Positions 16,402 to 24,168 are shown, numbered from the stretch's first letter. The stretch is DNA of 36,977 bases from Fen-1308 sp035319185 (GCA_035319185.1 DATHDF010000045.1:1-36977), one strand, 5' to 3'. The notes: generated from the sequence alone by a model not told the origin. Numbers and translations: made by a program.

Positions 16402-16477
16402 TGGCGGTCCCAACGGGAGTCGAACCCGTGTTTTAGCCTTGAGAGGGCCACGTCCTAGGCCACTAGACGATGGGACC
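16402..16477 (-). tRNA. tRNA-Glu (anticodon CTC)
   Basis: A 76-base cloverleaf including an encoded CCA. The acceptor stem GGTCCCA/TGGGACC is perfect, with discriminator G. The D stem is GTC/GAC. The anticodon stem TGGCC/GGCTA has loop CTCTCAA, so the anticodon CTC reads GAG. The T arm is ACGGG-TTCGACT-CCCGT. It lies 4 bp downstream of tRNA-Gln in one transcript. Confidence 0.95.
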
Positions 16478-16481
16478 AAAA

Positions 16482-16555
16482 TGGCTGGGGAGAGAGGATT
16501 CGAACCCCTATAAACAGATCCAGAGTCTGTCGTCCTGCCATTGGACGACTCCCCA
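16482..16555 (-). tRNA. tRNA-Gln (anticodon CTG)
   Basis: A 74-base cloverleaf including an encoded CCA. The acceptor stem TGGGGAG/CTCCCCA begins with T1, as usual for glutamine tRNAs, with discriminator G. The anticodon stem ACAGA/TCTGT has loop CTCTGGA, so the anticodon CTG reads CAG. The T arm contains GGTTCGAATCC. First gene of the Gln-Glu pair. Confidence 0.95.
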
Positions 16556-16590
16556 AAAAAGAAACATTTCAACGACTTATTTAGAGCGAT

Positions 16591-16620
16591 AATATACCAC
16601 AAAGCGTCAAATACTGTCAA
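16591..16620 (-). promoter_or_regulatory. Promoter of the tRNA-Gln/tRNA-Glu operon
   Basis: Reading leftward: a perfect TTGACA (16620-16615), an 18 bp spacer and TATATT (16596-16591), about 35 bp before the tRNA-Gln 5' end. An A/T-rich run lies just upstream of the -35 and could act as an UP element. Confidence 0.7.
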
Positions 16621-16650
16621 AAAAAGCGATGAATGTCAGCAAAGCCCGGC

Positions 16651-16680
16651 ATTATCAGATTGTATCAGGCGTTATCAGGC
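16651..16680 (+). repeat. Three tandem 10 bp TATCAG repeats
   Basis: Three consecutive decamers share the core TATCAG: attatcagat, tgtatcaggc, gttatcaggc. The 10 bp period puts all copies on one face of the helix. They lie 30-66 bp upstream of the tRNA operon -35 and downstream of the stop at 16703. Confidence 0.6.
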
Positions 16681-16702
16681 CAGTTGGTAACAATAAATCC
16701 GT

Positions 16703-17245
16703 TCAGGCCGTTTTTTTGTTTTCGAGGAGCTGGGATTTCTTTTCGCAAATTATTGAAGCGGCGTCATTAAATACATAGATCTTTTCTACACCATCGGGCA
16801 GATCGTTTTTCAGGTCCAACAGCAGAGAATAAATGCGCGGATCGCACTCCCTGCCGAGTTGTATTTGCACAACCCCTGCATAGCATTTGTGAACAAGTTC
16901 CCTTTCGATCAGGACCCGCAGGCATTCAGCCCCCTTGCCGGACATTGACGACGTTATCTTGGCTATCGATGATATCGTGTCATGATGGCTCATGCCGACA
17001 AGCATGTATGGCTTTTTCCCAAACCGGACAAGGTAGTAGGTTCGGTTCTCGGCGGGCAAGGCCCATAATTGATCTTCCACAGCAACACCAGTCTCGCTGC
17101 CTGTCGGCACGTTCTTCCGCTCCTCGTCGAATGATACGATGAATCCCTTGAAGATCTCTTCCCCGACCTTCTTCAAGTCTTTCATTAGCCTGTCGGCCTG
17201 CCCCTGCGACAACAGCACGACCGATATCTTATCTCGACTGCTCAT
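16703..17245 (-). CDS. Hypothetical protein, 180 residues
   Basis: A soluble protein of unknown family with no signal peptide or membrane segment. It begins MSSRDKISVVLLSQGQADRL. The middle contains DQLWALPAENRTYYLVRFGKKPYMLVGMSHHD, and the C-terminal half QIQLGRECDPRIYSLLLDLKNDLPDG reads as alternating strands and helices. Four cysteines are scattered and do not form a recognised motif. The first strand and an even alpha/beta pattern would suit a small regulatory or ligand-binding fold, but nothing allows a call. The ATG at 17245 has no Shine-Dalgarno; TATCAT with a TGn extension lies 6 bp upstream, so the transcript may be leaderless. It is divergent from the deacetylase operon, and a TTGTGAT half-site overlaps its promoter. 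Confidence 0.65.
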   Translation of the reverse strand: MSSRDKISVVLLSQGQADRLMKDLKKVGEEIFKGFIVSFDEERKNVPTGSETGVAVEDQLWALPAENRTYYLVRFGKKPYMLVGMSHHDTISSIAKITSSMSGKGAECLRVLIERELVHKCYAGVVQIQLGRECDPRIYSLLLDLKNDLPDGVEKIYVFNDAASIICEKKSQLLENKKTA

Positions 17246-17251
17246 CCATAC

Positions 17252-17260
17252 ATGATATCA
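17252..17260 (-). promoter_or_regulatory. Extended -10 for the 180-residue hypothetical gene
   Basis: Reading leftward, TGA-TATCAT (17260-17252) is a TGn-type extended -10, 6 bp before the ATG at 17245. No clear -35 is present. Confidence 0.4.
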
Positions 17261-17346
17261 CAAGCGCTCACCGGTAATGTATTGAAAAATGCAACAAAGC
17301 AAGCATCAGACGCGCATTTTGATATATTTACCACCCTGCCCCTTCC

Positions 17347-17364
17347 TTGTGATCAATATCACAA
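17347..17364 (+). promoter_or_regulatory. CRP/FNR-family operator
   Basis: TTGTGATCAATATCACAA: 7 bp inverted arms around a 4 bp centre, matching TGTGA-N6-TCACA exactly. With CATAAT at 17385-17390 as the -10, the centre lies about 41.5 bp upstream of the predicted transcription start, the class II activator position. Confidence 0.75.
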
Positions 17365-17384
17365 ATTCTTTCTCACGAAAGTTG

Positions 17385-17390
17385 CATAAT
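17385..17390 (+). promoter_or_regulatory. -10 element of the deacetylase operon
   Basis: CATAAT, with no -35 consensus 17 bp upstream, as expected for a promoter that depends on the activator site at 17347-17364. Transcription would begin near 17397, leaving a leader of about 60 bases. Confidence 0.5.
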
Positions 17391-17458
17391 GAGATTATTA
17401 CCTGCTGCAGGCGACGCCGGACACGCCGCTCCGCACAGGACTAAGGAGAAAACCTCTG

Positions 17459-18250
17459 ATGCCAGTCCGCTTTTCAAGAACATACCGGTTTCTTTTGGCA
17501 TTCTGCCTGCTCTGGCTGACAGCTATAGACATTCCTTACGCTGCCGGGACTGAAGCACCCGGGGTAAAGGTTCCCATTCTGCTGTACCATCGCTTCGGCC
17601 CGGTAGCAGCGGACAGCATGACCACCACAACCTCAGTCTTCCGGGCTCATATCGAATACTTGATGTCCAACGGATATACAGTGATCCCGCTGAGACAGCT
17701 GGTCAATTATTACCTGCACAAAGGACCGGCGCCGGCGGCCAAATCAGTCGTAATCACGGTAGACGACGGACACAAGACTGTTTACACCGACATGCTGCCG
17801 ATCGTCAAGAAGTATCGCATACCTGTGACCCTTTTCATCTATCCCTCCGCGATCTCCAACGCCTCGTATGCGATGACCTGGGACCAGCTGCGCGAACTGC
17901 AGAAAACCGGACTGTTCGACATGCAGGGGCATACCTACTGGCATCCTAACTTTAAACACGAGCGCAGGAAATCAAGCCCATCCGAGTACGAAAAGACTGT
18001 CGACATGCAGCTGAACAAATCGAAAACAAGGCTTGAACGCGAGCTCGGCACCAGGATCGATATGCTTGCCTGGCCGTTCGGGATCTTCGATGATTATCTC
18101 CTGGCGAGGGCTTCGCAGGCAGGCTATATTGCAACCTTTACACTTGAAGCTCACGGAGCGAGCAGTTCCGATATCGCAATGAAACTTCCGCGCTATTTAT
18201 TGAACGACAAAAACAGAGGTAGGGCATTCGAATGGATACTAACAAACTAG
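17459..18250 (+). CDS. Exported polysaccharide deacetylase
   Basis: A 263-residue CE4-type (NodB homology) deacetylase. An N-terminal signal peptide of about 29 residues ends near YAAG. The catalytic pocket is visible as D102-D103 (TVDDGHK) and the HxxxH metal pair H158/H162 (GHTYWHP). RIDMLAWPFG is the arginine/tryptophan motif 4-like segment. The PILLYHRFG start of the domain resembles the deacetylase half of PgaB/IcaB and similar envelope enzymes. It should remove acetyl groups from a beta-linked GlcNAc polymer in the periplasm. The ATG at 17459 follows AAGGAGA. The next gene, a putative glycoside hydrolase, overlaps its end by 19 bp. A CRP/FNR-like site lies upstream. The exact polymer is unknown. 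Confidence 0.88.
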   Translation: MPVRFSRTYRFLLAFCLLWLTAIDIPYAAGTEAPGVKVPILLYHRFGPVAADSMTTTTSVFRAHIEYLMSNGYTVIPLRQLVNYYLHKGPAPAAKSVVITVDDGHKTVYTDMLPIVKKYRIPVTLFIYPSAISNASYAMTWDQLRELQKTGLFDMQGHTYWHPNFKHERRKSSPSEYEKTVDMQLNKSKTRLERELGTRIDMLAWPFGIFDDYLLARASQAGYIATFTLEAHGASSSDIAMKLPRYLLNDKNRGRAFEWILTN

Positions 18251-19593
18251 AGACCAAGGAAAGAAGAATCGGAAGATATGGAGTTGCCGTGGCCATCTTC
18301 CTGGCTGCAGCCATATTGTTTGTAGCCTGCGTCCACAGGGATTCAGGAGATGCCAGGGTTGCCGACGCGCGCGTCCTGACAACAGGAAGGGTAGTCGATG
18401 CCTCGACAGGCAAGGCGTTGGCGGGGGCCATTGTTACGCTGGATGGACAAGAGACATTGCTTGCTGATGAAAACGGCCAGTTTCAGATCAAACCCACTGT
18501 CAAGAAGGTGGCGGCCCGTGCCTACGGATATACAAGGGCAGACATCGAGCTTGCAAGTCTGCGATCCAATGCACCGGCTGAATTGAGCCTTAAGCCCTTT
18601 CTGCCCAAAGCCCTTTACATGACCGTTTACGGTATCGGAGACAAGAAGCTAAGAGAATCAGCCCTTAAGCTCATCGACGAGACCGAGCTCAATTCTCTCG
18701 TTATCGACATGAAGGGTGACAGGGGATTTATCCCATACAAAAGCTCGATCCCTCTGGCCTCCGAAATCGGGGCGCAAAAGGTGATAACGGTGAAAGACAT
18801 AAAAGGGCTCGTACAGTCGCTGAAAGACAGAGGTATTTATACCATCGCGAGAATAGTGGTATTCAAAGACGACCTGCTCGGCCAGGCCCGGCCGGATCTG
18901 GCTGTAAGAACTGCTGACGGAAAGATATGGCGCGACAGGGAGAACCTAATCTGGATGGACCCGTCGAAAAAAGAGGCGCAGGAATACGCTATCAATGTGG
19001 CAATAGAGGCGGCGCAAAACGGCTTTGATGAGATACAGTTCGATTATGTAAGGTTTCCCGACCACAAGGGCCTAGTCTTCGGCATTACCAATAACGAAGA
19101 GAACAGGATCGGGGCCATTTCGGGTTTTCTGACCGATGCCCGTAAGAGGCTTACGCCGTACAATGTATTCGTGTCTGCGGACATATTCGGATATGTAGCT
19201 TGGAACCTGGACGACACGCAGATAGGTCAAAAAATAGACAGGCTGGCGCCGGCCGTCGACTATATATCGCTAATGCTCTATCCTTCAGGTTTCCAATGGG
19301 GTATACCTGGTTACAGGAACCCGGTCGCAAACTCAAACAGAATTGTCTATCTTTCTCTCAAGCGCGCGCACGAACGGGCCAACCTGCCGTCCGTGCGTTT
19401 CAGGCCATGGCTGCAGGCGTTCAGAGACTACGCATTCGACAGAAGGCACTTCACCGGTACCGAAATCAGAGAGCAGATAAAGGCTGCCGACGAATTCGGC
19501 TCGGACGGCTGCATGCTCTGGAACCCTCGCAACGTGTACACATCAGAGGGCTTGAAGAAAGAATCCACCCCCAAAAACGACAGCGTAAGCTGA
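18232..19593 (+). CDS. Membrane-anchored putative glycoside hydrolase (DUF4015)
   Basis: A 453-residue protein. The N-terminus is a basic stretch and one hydrophobic helix ending in LFVAC (C33); this could be a lipobox, though Phe at -3 is unusual, or simply a membrane anchor. Residues about 48-107 form a carboxypeptidase-regulatory-like beta sandwich (TGRVVDASTGKALAGAIVTLDG). From about residue 127 a TIM-barrel of the DUF4015 putative glycosyl hydrolase family follows, with LNSLVIDMKGD, EIQFDYVRFPD and DGCMLWNPRNVY as hallmark strands; the Asp in FDYVRFPD is a likely catalytic or substrate residue. The gene overlaps the deacetylase gene by 19 bp in another frame and so is tightly coupled to it. 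Together they resemble a two-protein version of PgaB. Catalysis is unproven for this family. Confidence 0.85.
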   Translation: MDTNKLETKERRIGRYGVAVAIFLAAAILFVACVHRDSGDARVADARVLTTGRVVDASTGKALAGAIVTLDGQETLLADENGQFQIKPTVKKVAARAYGYTRADIELASLRSNAPAELSLKPFLPKALYMTVYGIGDKKLRESALKLIDETELNSLVIDMKGDRGFIPYKSSIPLASEIGAQKVITVKDIKGLVQSLKDRGIYTIARIVVFKDDLLGQARPDLAVRTADGKIWRDRENLIWMDPSKKEAQEYAINVAIEAAQNGFDEIQFDYVRFPDHKGLVFGITNNEENRIGAISGFLTDARKRLTPYNVFVSADIFGYVAWNLDDTQIGQKIDRLAPAVDYISLMLYPSGFQWGIPGYRNPVANSNRIVYLSLKRAHERANLPSVRFRPWLQAFRDYAFDRRHFTGTEIREQIKAADEFGSDGCMLWNPRNVYTSEGLKKESTPKNDSVS

Positions 19594-19610
19594 CTTTATC
19601 TTCCGAACAT

Positions 19611-19687
19611 TGCGGCGTATGGCTTTTTGCAGCCGTCGCATGGTAAGTTACTCCGGGCCCGATGATGCATCAGATTCGGGCCTGGAG
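19611..19687 (+). promoter_or_regulatory. Structured 5' leader of the molybdoenzyme gene
   Basis: Two hairpins. Hairpin 1 (19611-19640): TGCG/CGCA plus ATGGCT/AGCCGT around the loop TTTTGC, with a 4-base bulge. Hairpin 2 (19651-19687): CTCCGGGCCCGA pairs with TCGGGCCTGGAG over 12 bp with one G-U, around a 13-base loop containing the palindrome TGATGCATCA. The 3' arm contains GGAG, the start of the Shine-Dalgarno for the ATG at 19693, so translation should be gated by folding. A cis-acting regulator such as a Moco-type riboswitch is possible, but no known consensus was matched. Confidence 0.55.
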
Positions 19688-19692
19688 AGCAC

Positions 19693-21696
19693 ATGCCGTC
19701 TGAAATCAAACGTTCCGTCTGCCCATACGACTGCCCCGACACATGCAGCCTGCTGGTGTATGTCAACAATGGAGTGGTGGATAAAGTCGCTGGGGACCCC
19801 GACCATCCATTTACCCGCGGCATGCTATGCCCCAAGATGACTCATTATGAAAGAACGGTCTGCTCGCCCCTGCGCATAAAAACCCCTCTGGTGCGAACCG
19901 GCCCTAAAGGGAAAGGCGAATTCAGGAAGGCATCCTGGGACGAAGTTGTCGGGCTGATAAGCGACCGCTGGAAAACCATAATCTCCGCATTCGGCCCCGA
20001 AGCCATCCTGCCATGCTCTTACGCCGGCACCATGGGGCTTGTTCAACGCAACTGCGGTCATGCTTTCTTTTACCGTATGGGCGCGTCGCAACTGGAACGG
20101 ACCATCTGCTCTCCGGCCAAAGGCGCTGGATGGAAAGCAATCATGGGCAATACGCAGGGACCTCATCCGGACGAAATGATCCAAAGTGATCTTGTGGTGC
20201 TCTGGGGAATAAATGCAGCTGCTACGAGCATCCATTCGCTGCGTGGAGTGCATGAAGCCAAAAGGCACGGCGCCGATGTCTGGCTTATAGATACTTACGA
20301 AACCCATACCGCCAGAACTGCTGACCGCGTTTTCCTTACACGCCCGGGCAGCGACGGGGCACTGGCGCTTGGAATGATGCATGTCCTGATAAGAGACGGA
20401 CTGGCGGACAACGCTTTCATTGCCAAACACGTTAAAGGTTTTGCGGAACTCCGCGATGCCGTCCTGCCGCAATACACTCCCAAAACCGTCAGCAGCATAA
20501 CCGGACTGTCTGCAACGATCATCGAAGAAATGGCGAGGCTGTACGGTGCGGCAACAGCCCCATTCATCCGCCTGGGCAGCGGGCTATCGCGCTACGCCAA
20601 CGGGGCGATGACAGTCCGGGCAATCACCTGCCTGCCGGCAATTTCCGGAGCATGGTCCAAACCAGGCGGTGGCATGCTGGCGGGCACTTCCACAGGACCT
20701 GCGATTGACACATCCCGAATAACGCGGGAGGACTTCCTGTCGGCAGAGACGAGAAAGATCAATATCAACAGACTGGGGCACGCATTGACTGAGCCCGACA
20801 GCCCGCCTGTAAAAAGCCTCTACGTCTATCACTGCAACCCGGCTGCAGTTGTGCCCGACCAGAATAAAGTATTGCAGGGGCTGGCGCGCAATGATCTCTT
20901 CACCGTTGTGCACGAACGCTTCCTGACCGACACGGCCATCTATGCGGATATCATACTGCCGGCCACCTCTTCGCTGGAACACAGCGACATATACCTCGCC
21001 TACGGCCACTATTGCGTACAGCGCGCTTTTCCGGCCATCAGCCCTATAGGAGAAGCAAAATCGAACTGGGACACTTTCCGAATCCTGGCGGCTGCAATGG
21101 GATTTGAAGATCCATATTTCAGACAGACTGCCGATGAGCTTATAGATGATATCCTTTCAACTCCATCAGAGTGGCTCGCACAGACGGACATCGAAAAACT
21201 CAAAAGCGGCCGGCCTGTTGAGCTGCCTCTTGCTCATGACTACAAGATGACTTTTAAGACCCCGTCCGGCAGGATCGAAATACTGAACCCGTCAGACCCG
21301 GATCCGCTGCCGCGTTATGAAGGGCCTCATGGCGACGATGCGTCATACTGGCTGATGACCGCGCCGATGCCGCTGATGCTGAATTCTTCGTTCAACGAGC
21401 GCGATGATTTGCTGGCTAACGAGAGGATGACGCTGAAGATGAACCCATCCGATGCTGCCGACAATAGATTTGCAGATGGCCGGAAAGTGGTTGCCTTCAA
21501 TTCCAGGGGCGAGGTTGCATTCCATCTTTCGGTAACTTCGCGTGTTCCCAAAGGCGTCGTTGTCGCAGAAGGTGTCTGGTGGCTCAGTAAAGCGCCCGGC
21601 TCGCGCACCGTCAATGCGCTAACGTCTCAGCGGCTCACAGACAGAGGTTCAGGCAGCACCTTTTACGATACAAAGGTAAACGTCAGGGCTCAATAA
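19693..21696 (+). CDS. Molybdopterin-dependent oxidoreductase (MopB_3-like)
   Basis: A 667-residue member of the DMSO-reductase/formate-dehydrogenase superfamily. The N-terminal [4Fe-4S] site is C10-x3-C14-x3-C18 with C46 (CPYDCPDTC, then LCPK). The bis-MGD regions follow: VVLWGINAAATS, a DxxxTxTARTADRV segment, and a C-terminal aspartate-decarboxylase-like domain of about 110 residues. C139 in ERTICSPAKG is a candidate molybdenum ligand, by position only. There is no twin-arginine leader, so it is cytoplasmic. The CPDTC form fits the uncharacterised MopB_3 subgroup. No electron-transfer or membrane subunit is adjacent, so the physiological reaction is unknown. The Shine-Dalgarno GGAGAG is 3-4 bases from the ATG and partly buried in a hairpin. 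The gene is intact. Confidence 0.9.
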   Translation: MPSEIKRSVCPYDCPDTCSLLVYVNNGVVDKVAGDPDHPFTRGMLCPKMTHYERTVCSPLRIKTPLVRTGPKGKGEFRKASWDEVVGLISDRWKTIISAFGPEAILPCSYAGTMGLVQRNCGHAFFYRMGASQLERTICSPAKGAGWKAIMGNTQGPHPDEMIQSDLVVLWGINAAATSIHSLRGVHEAKRHGADVWLIDTYETHTARTADRVFLTRPGSDGALALGMMHVLIRDGLADNAFIAKHVKGFAELRDAVLPQYTPKTVSSITGLSATIIEEMARLYGAATAPFIRLGSGLSRYANGAMTVRAITCLPAISGAWSKPGGGMLAGTSTGPAIDTSRITREDFLSAETRKININRLGHALTEPDSPPVKSLYVYHCNPAAVVPDQNKVLQGLARNDLFTVVHERFLTDTAIYADIILPATSSLEHSDIYLAYGHYCVQRAFPAISPIGEAKSNWDTFRILAAAMGFEDPYFRQTADELIDDILSTPSEWLAQTDIEKLKSGRPVELPLAHDYKMTFKTPSGRIEILNPSDPDPLPRYEGPHGDDASYWLMTAPMPLMLNSSFNERDDLLANERMTLKMNPSDAADNRFADGRKVVAFNSRGEVAFHLSVTSRVPKGVVVAEGVWWLSKAPGSRTVNALTSQRLTDRGSGSTFYDTKVNVRAQ

Positions 21697-21707
21697 CCTA
21701 AGAAATC

Positions 21708-23375
21708 CTACTTTATGTCCTTCTCCCTGATCTCAACGCGACGGATCTTGCCGCTTATAGTCTTCGGCAGTTCATCGACGAATTCGACTATGCGCGGATA
21801 CTTGTAGGGCGCAGTGACTTTTTTCACATGATCCTGAAGCTCCCGTGCGAGGCGTTCGCCTGCAACATATCCTCTTGCCAGAACGACCGACGCCTTTACA
21901 ACCTGACCCCGCAGTGCATCTGCAACCGGCGTGATCGCGCATTCAAGCACGGCAGGATGCTCGATAAGGGCGCTTTCAACTTCGAAAGGCCCTATTCTGT
22001 ACCCTGAGCTTTTGATAAGGTCATCCACGCGCCCGACAAACCAGTAGTATCCGTCCTTGTCGCGCCACGCCACGTCGCCTGTGTAATATACGCCGTCGTG
22101 CCATACGCCGGCCGTCCGTTCAGGGTCGCGGTAATAGCCGCCGAACATGCCCACCGGCTTCTGCTTATCGGTGCGGACAACAATCTGCCCCTCTTCACCG
22201 ACCGCGCACGGATTCCCTTTGTCATTAAGCAGTTCGATATAGTACCCGGGCGAAGGTTTGCCCATCGAACCCGGCTTGGGCTCAAGCCAGGGGTACGTGG
22301 CAATCGCCACTGTCGATTCCGTCTGTCCGTACCCTTCCATAAGTCTTATGCCTGTGGCGTTAAGGAACTGGGCATAAACCTCGGGGTTCAGCGGTTCACC
22401 GGCAACAGCACCGTATTTAAGCTTCTCAAACCTGTACTTCGTCAGATCTTCCTTTATGAGAAACCGATACACAGTCGGCGGCGCACAAAAGGAAGTGATA
22501 CCATACTTTGTCACCACATCCAGAAGCCTTCCCGGCTGGAACTTGTCGTAGTCGTATACGAATACAGCGCAGCCCGCTATCCACTGTCCATAGATCTTGC
22601 CCCAGGCAGCCTTTGCCCAGCCGGTATCTGCCACTGTAAGGTGCAGGCCGTCCTCATTGACATTCTGCCAATATCTTGCCGTAAGTATATGTCCCAGAGG
22701 ATATGTGAAATCGTGCTGCACCATCTTGGGGAGCCCGGTTGTTCCGGACGTAAAGTACAGAAGCAGGATGTCGTCGTTGGATGTCGCAGCATCGCCGGAC
22801 GGCCTGGCAAATTCGGTCCTTGCACGCCCTACCTCATAGTCGAAATCAAGCCATCCATTGCGCTTCCCGCCGACAAGGACCTTTCTTTTCAGTGTCGGCG
22901 ACAGAGGCACCGCGTCCTCAACATGTTTGACAACCACCTCGTCTGCAACACTCACAATCATCTTGATATCGGCGGCGTTGTTACGATAAACAATGTCTTT
23001 CGCGGTCAGTAAATGCGTCGCCGGAATGGCAATCGCGCCGATTTTGTGAAGTGCGAGTATGCAGAACCAGAACTCATAGCGCCTCTTCAAAATCAGCATT
23101 ACGGCATCCCCCTTGCGGACACCCTGCGCCAGAAAGAAATTTGCGGCCTTGTCGCTGTACTGCTTCATTTCTCCAAAGGTGAATATTCTCTCGCCGCCCT
23201 TGTCATCGCACCAGACAAGCGCTACCTTTTCAGGGTCGATTGCCGCCGTTGCATCAACGACATCGTATGCGAAATTGAAGTTGTCAGGCACTATAATGCG
23301 AAAGTTATCTACGAAGTCCTCATAGGAATCGTAGTCAATCTTTGATACGAACCTCTCCAGAACCGACTTTCTCAT
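21708..23375 (-). CDS. AMP-forming acyl-CoA synthetase
   Basis: A 555-residue ANL-superfamily ligase of the acetate/medium-chain acyl-CoA synthetase group: fatty acid, ATP and CoA give acyl-CoA, AMP and PPi. The phosphate loop YFTSGTTGLPK, the A5 motif GYGQTES, YTGDVAWRDKDGYYWFVGR with the hinge Asp, DDLIKSSGYRIGPFEVE and the catalytic lysine in PKTISGKIRR are all intact. A region preceding the core (residues 1-50) is typical of the acyl-CoA synthetase ACSM-like group. The ATG overlaps the stop of the creatininase-family gene (ATGA), so translation is coupled. The acid substrate cannot be read from sequence; short or medium-chain, branched or aromatic acids are all possible. The product is cytoplasmic. 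Confidence 0.93.
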   Translation of the reverse strand: MRKSVLERFVSKIDYDSYEDFVDNFRIIVPDNFNFAYDVVDATAAIDPEKVALVWCDDKGGERIFTFGEMKQYSDKAANFFLAQGVRKGDAVMLILKRRYEFWFCILALHKIGAIAIPATHLLTAKDIVYRNNAADIKMIVSVADEVVVKHVEDAVPLSPTLKRKVLVGGKRNGWLDFDYEVGRARTEFARPSGDAATSNDDILLLYFTSGTTGLPKMVQHDFTYPLGHILTARYWQNVNEDGLHLTVADTGWAKAAWGKIYGQWIAGCAVFVYDYDKFQPGRLLDVVTKYGITSFCAPPTVYRFLIKEDLTKYRFEKLKYGAVAGEPLNPEVYAQFLNATGIRLMEGYGQTESTVAIATYPWLEPKPGSMGKPSPGYYIELLNDKGNPCAVGEEGQIVVRTDKQKPVGMFGGYYRDPERTAGVWHDGVYYTGDVAWRDKDGYYWFVGRVDDLIKSSGYRIGPFEVESALIEHPAVLECAITPVADALRGQVVKASVVLARGYVAGERLARELQDHVKKVTAPYKYPRIVEFVDELPKTISGKIRRVEIREKDIK

Positions 23376-24085
23376 CTGCCGAACCTCCCCAGCACGTCCT
23401 CCACCGCCTCAACCATAAGGCGCACAGCCTCCTGGCCCTTTTCAGCTGTAGCCTTGCCGGGATTGCCCCAAACGCCGCCCTGCCAATACTTTGAGTAGTC
23501 ATCGCATACGAAAGGTTTCGGGATTTTCGGAAACTCTTCCCTGGAACGGCCCTTTACGAACTCAGGGGCAAGGTGAAGCATTATGGATGTCTCTATCTCG
23601 CCCGCATGGGAATCATTGGGCGTCTCGGCGAGGACTGCGAACTCTTTCCATAGAACGTCATAGGGAGAGAGCACCGCGAGAGTCGCCCCCTTTAATCCGC
23701 GCGCAAGCATCTCGGCGGCTTCCTTAATTGCCGCCATATGCAGGCTGCCGCCATGCCCCGAGACCAGCAAAAAATTTCTCAACCCTTTGCGAAATGCGTC
23801 CCGAACAAGGTCAGTGGTAAGTCGCCTTAGCGTCTCGGGTGTAATACCTATCGTGCCGGGATGGTCTCCGGTAGTCGTGCACACGCCGTAATAGATAAGC
23901 GGCGCCATGAAGAAATCATACCTTGCGGAAACCCTTTTAAGGACCTCTTTGATGGTCAGTGCATCGGTGTTGAGAGGCAGGTGCCGGCCATGCTCCTCGA
24001 TTGTGCCGAAAGGGAAGACTATGGTCCGTGTCCGCCTGAGATTGCGCTTATACTCGGCCATGGTAATATTTTCGAGTTCTATCAT
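23372..24085 (-). CDS. Creatininase-family amidohydrolase
   Basis: A 237-residue metal-dependent hydrolase of the creatininase family. Metal-ligand motifs are visible: GTIEEHGRHLPLNTD (Glu, His and Asp ligands), VSGHGGS (His) and HAGEIETS (Glu). The family includes creatinine amidohydrolase, formamide hydrolases of riboflavin/F420 synthesis in archaea, and MftE-type peptidases. No creatinine or mycofactocin genes are visible, so none of these can be assigned. The ATG at 24085 follows AAGGAG; an in-frame GTG one codon earlier was set aside. Its stop overlaps the acyl-CoA synthetase start by 4 bp, which implies a functional link, perhaps hydrolysis of a cyclic amide or lactam whose acid product is then activated by CoA ligation. 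That link is inference. Confidence 0.88.
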   Translation of the reverse strand: MIELENITMAEYKRNLRRTRTIVFPFGTIEEHGRHLPLNTDALTIKEVLKRVSARYDFFMAPLIYYGVCTTTGDHPGTIGITPETLRRLTTDLVRDAFRKGLRNFLLVSGHGGSLHMAAIKEAAEMLARGLKGATLAVLSPYDVLWKEFAVLAETPNDSHAGEIETSIMLHLAPEFVKGRSREEFPKIPKPFVCDDYSKYWQGGVWGNPGKATAEKGQEAVRLMVEAVEDVLGRFGR

Positions 24086-24168
24086 CACTTCTCTCCTTGC
24101 CGGTTTTCATACATTTTACAGGAAAGGATTACAAATTTGAATCGACGACAACCTTGCCTTCTGAAATC

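Noticed and set aside
14883..16477. Possible att sites flanking the AT-rich pair beside tRNA-Glu.
   Set aside because: No copy of the tRNA-Glu 3' end was found near 14.9 kb and no integrase is encoded, so a genomic island is not claimed as a feature.
16387..16620. A 77-codon minus-strand frame.
   Set aside because: It runs straight through both tRNA genes, so it is not a protein gene.
22098..23012. A 304-codon open frame on the plus strand.
   Set aside because: It is antisense to the acyl-CoA synthetase gene, whose motifs are intact; the translation is rich in Arg, His and Cys and lacks any domain pattern.
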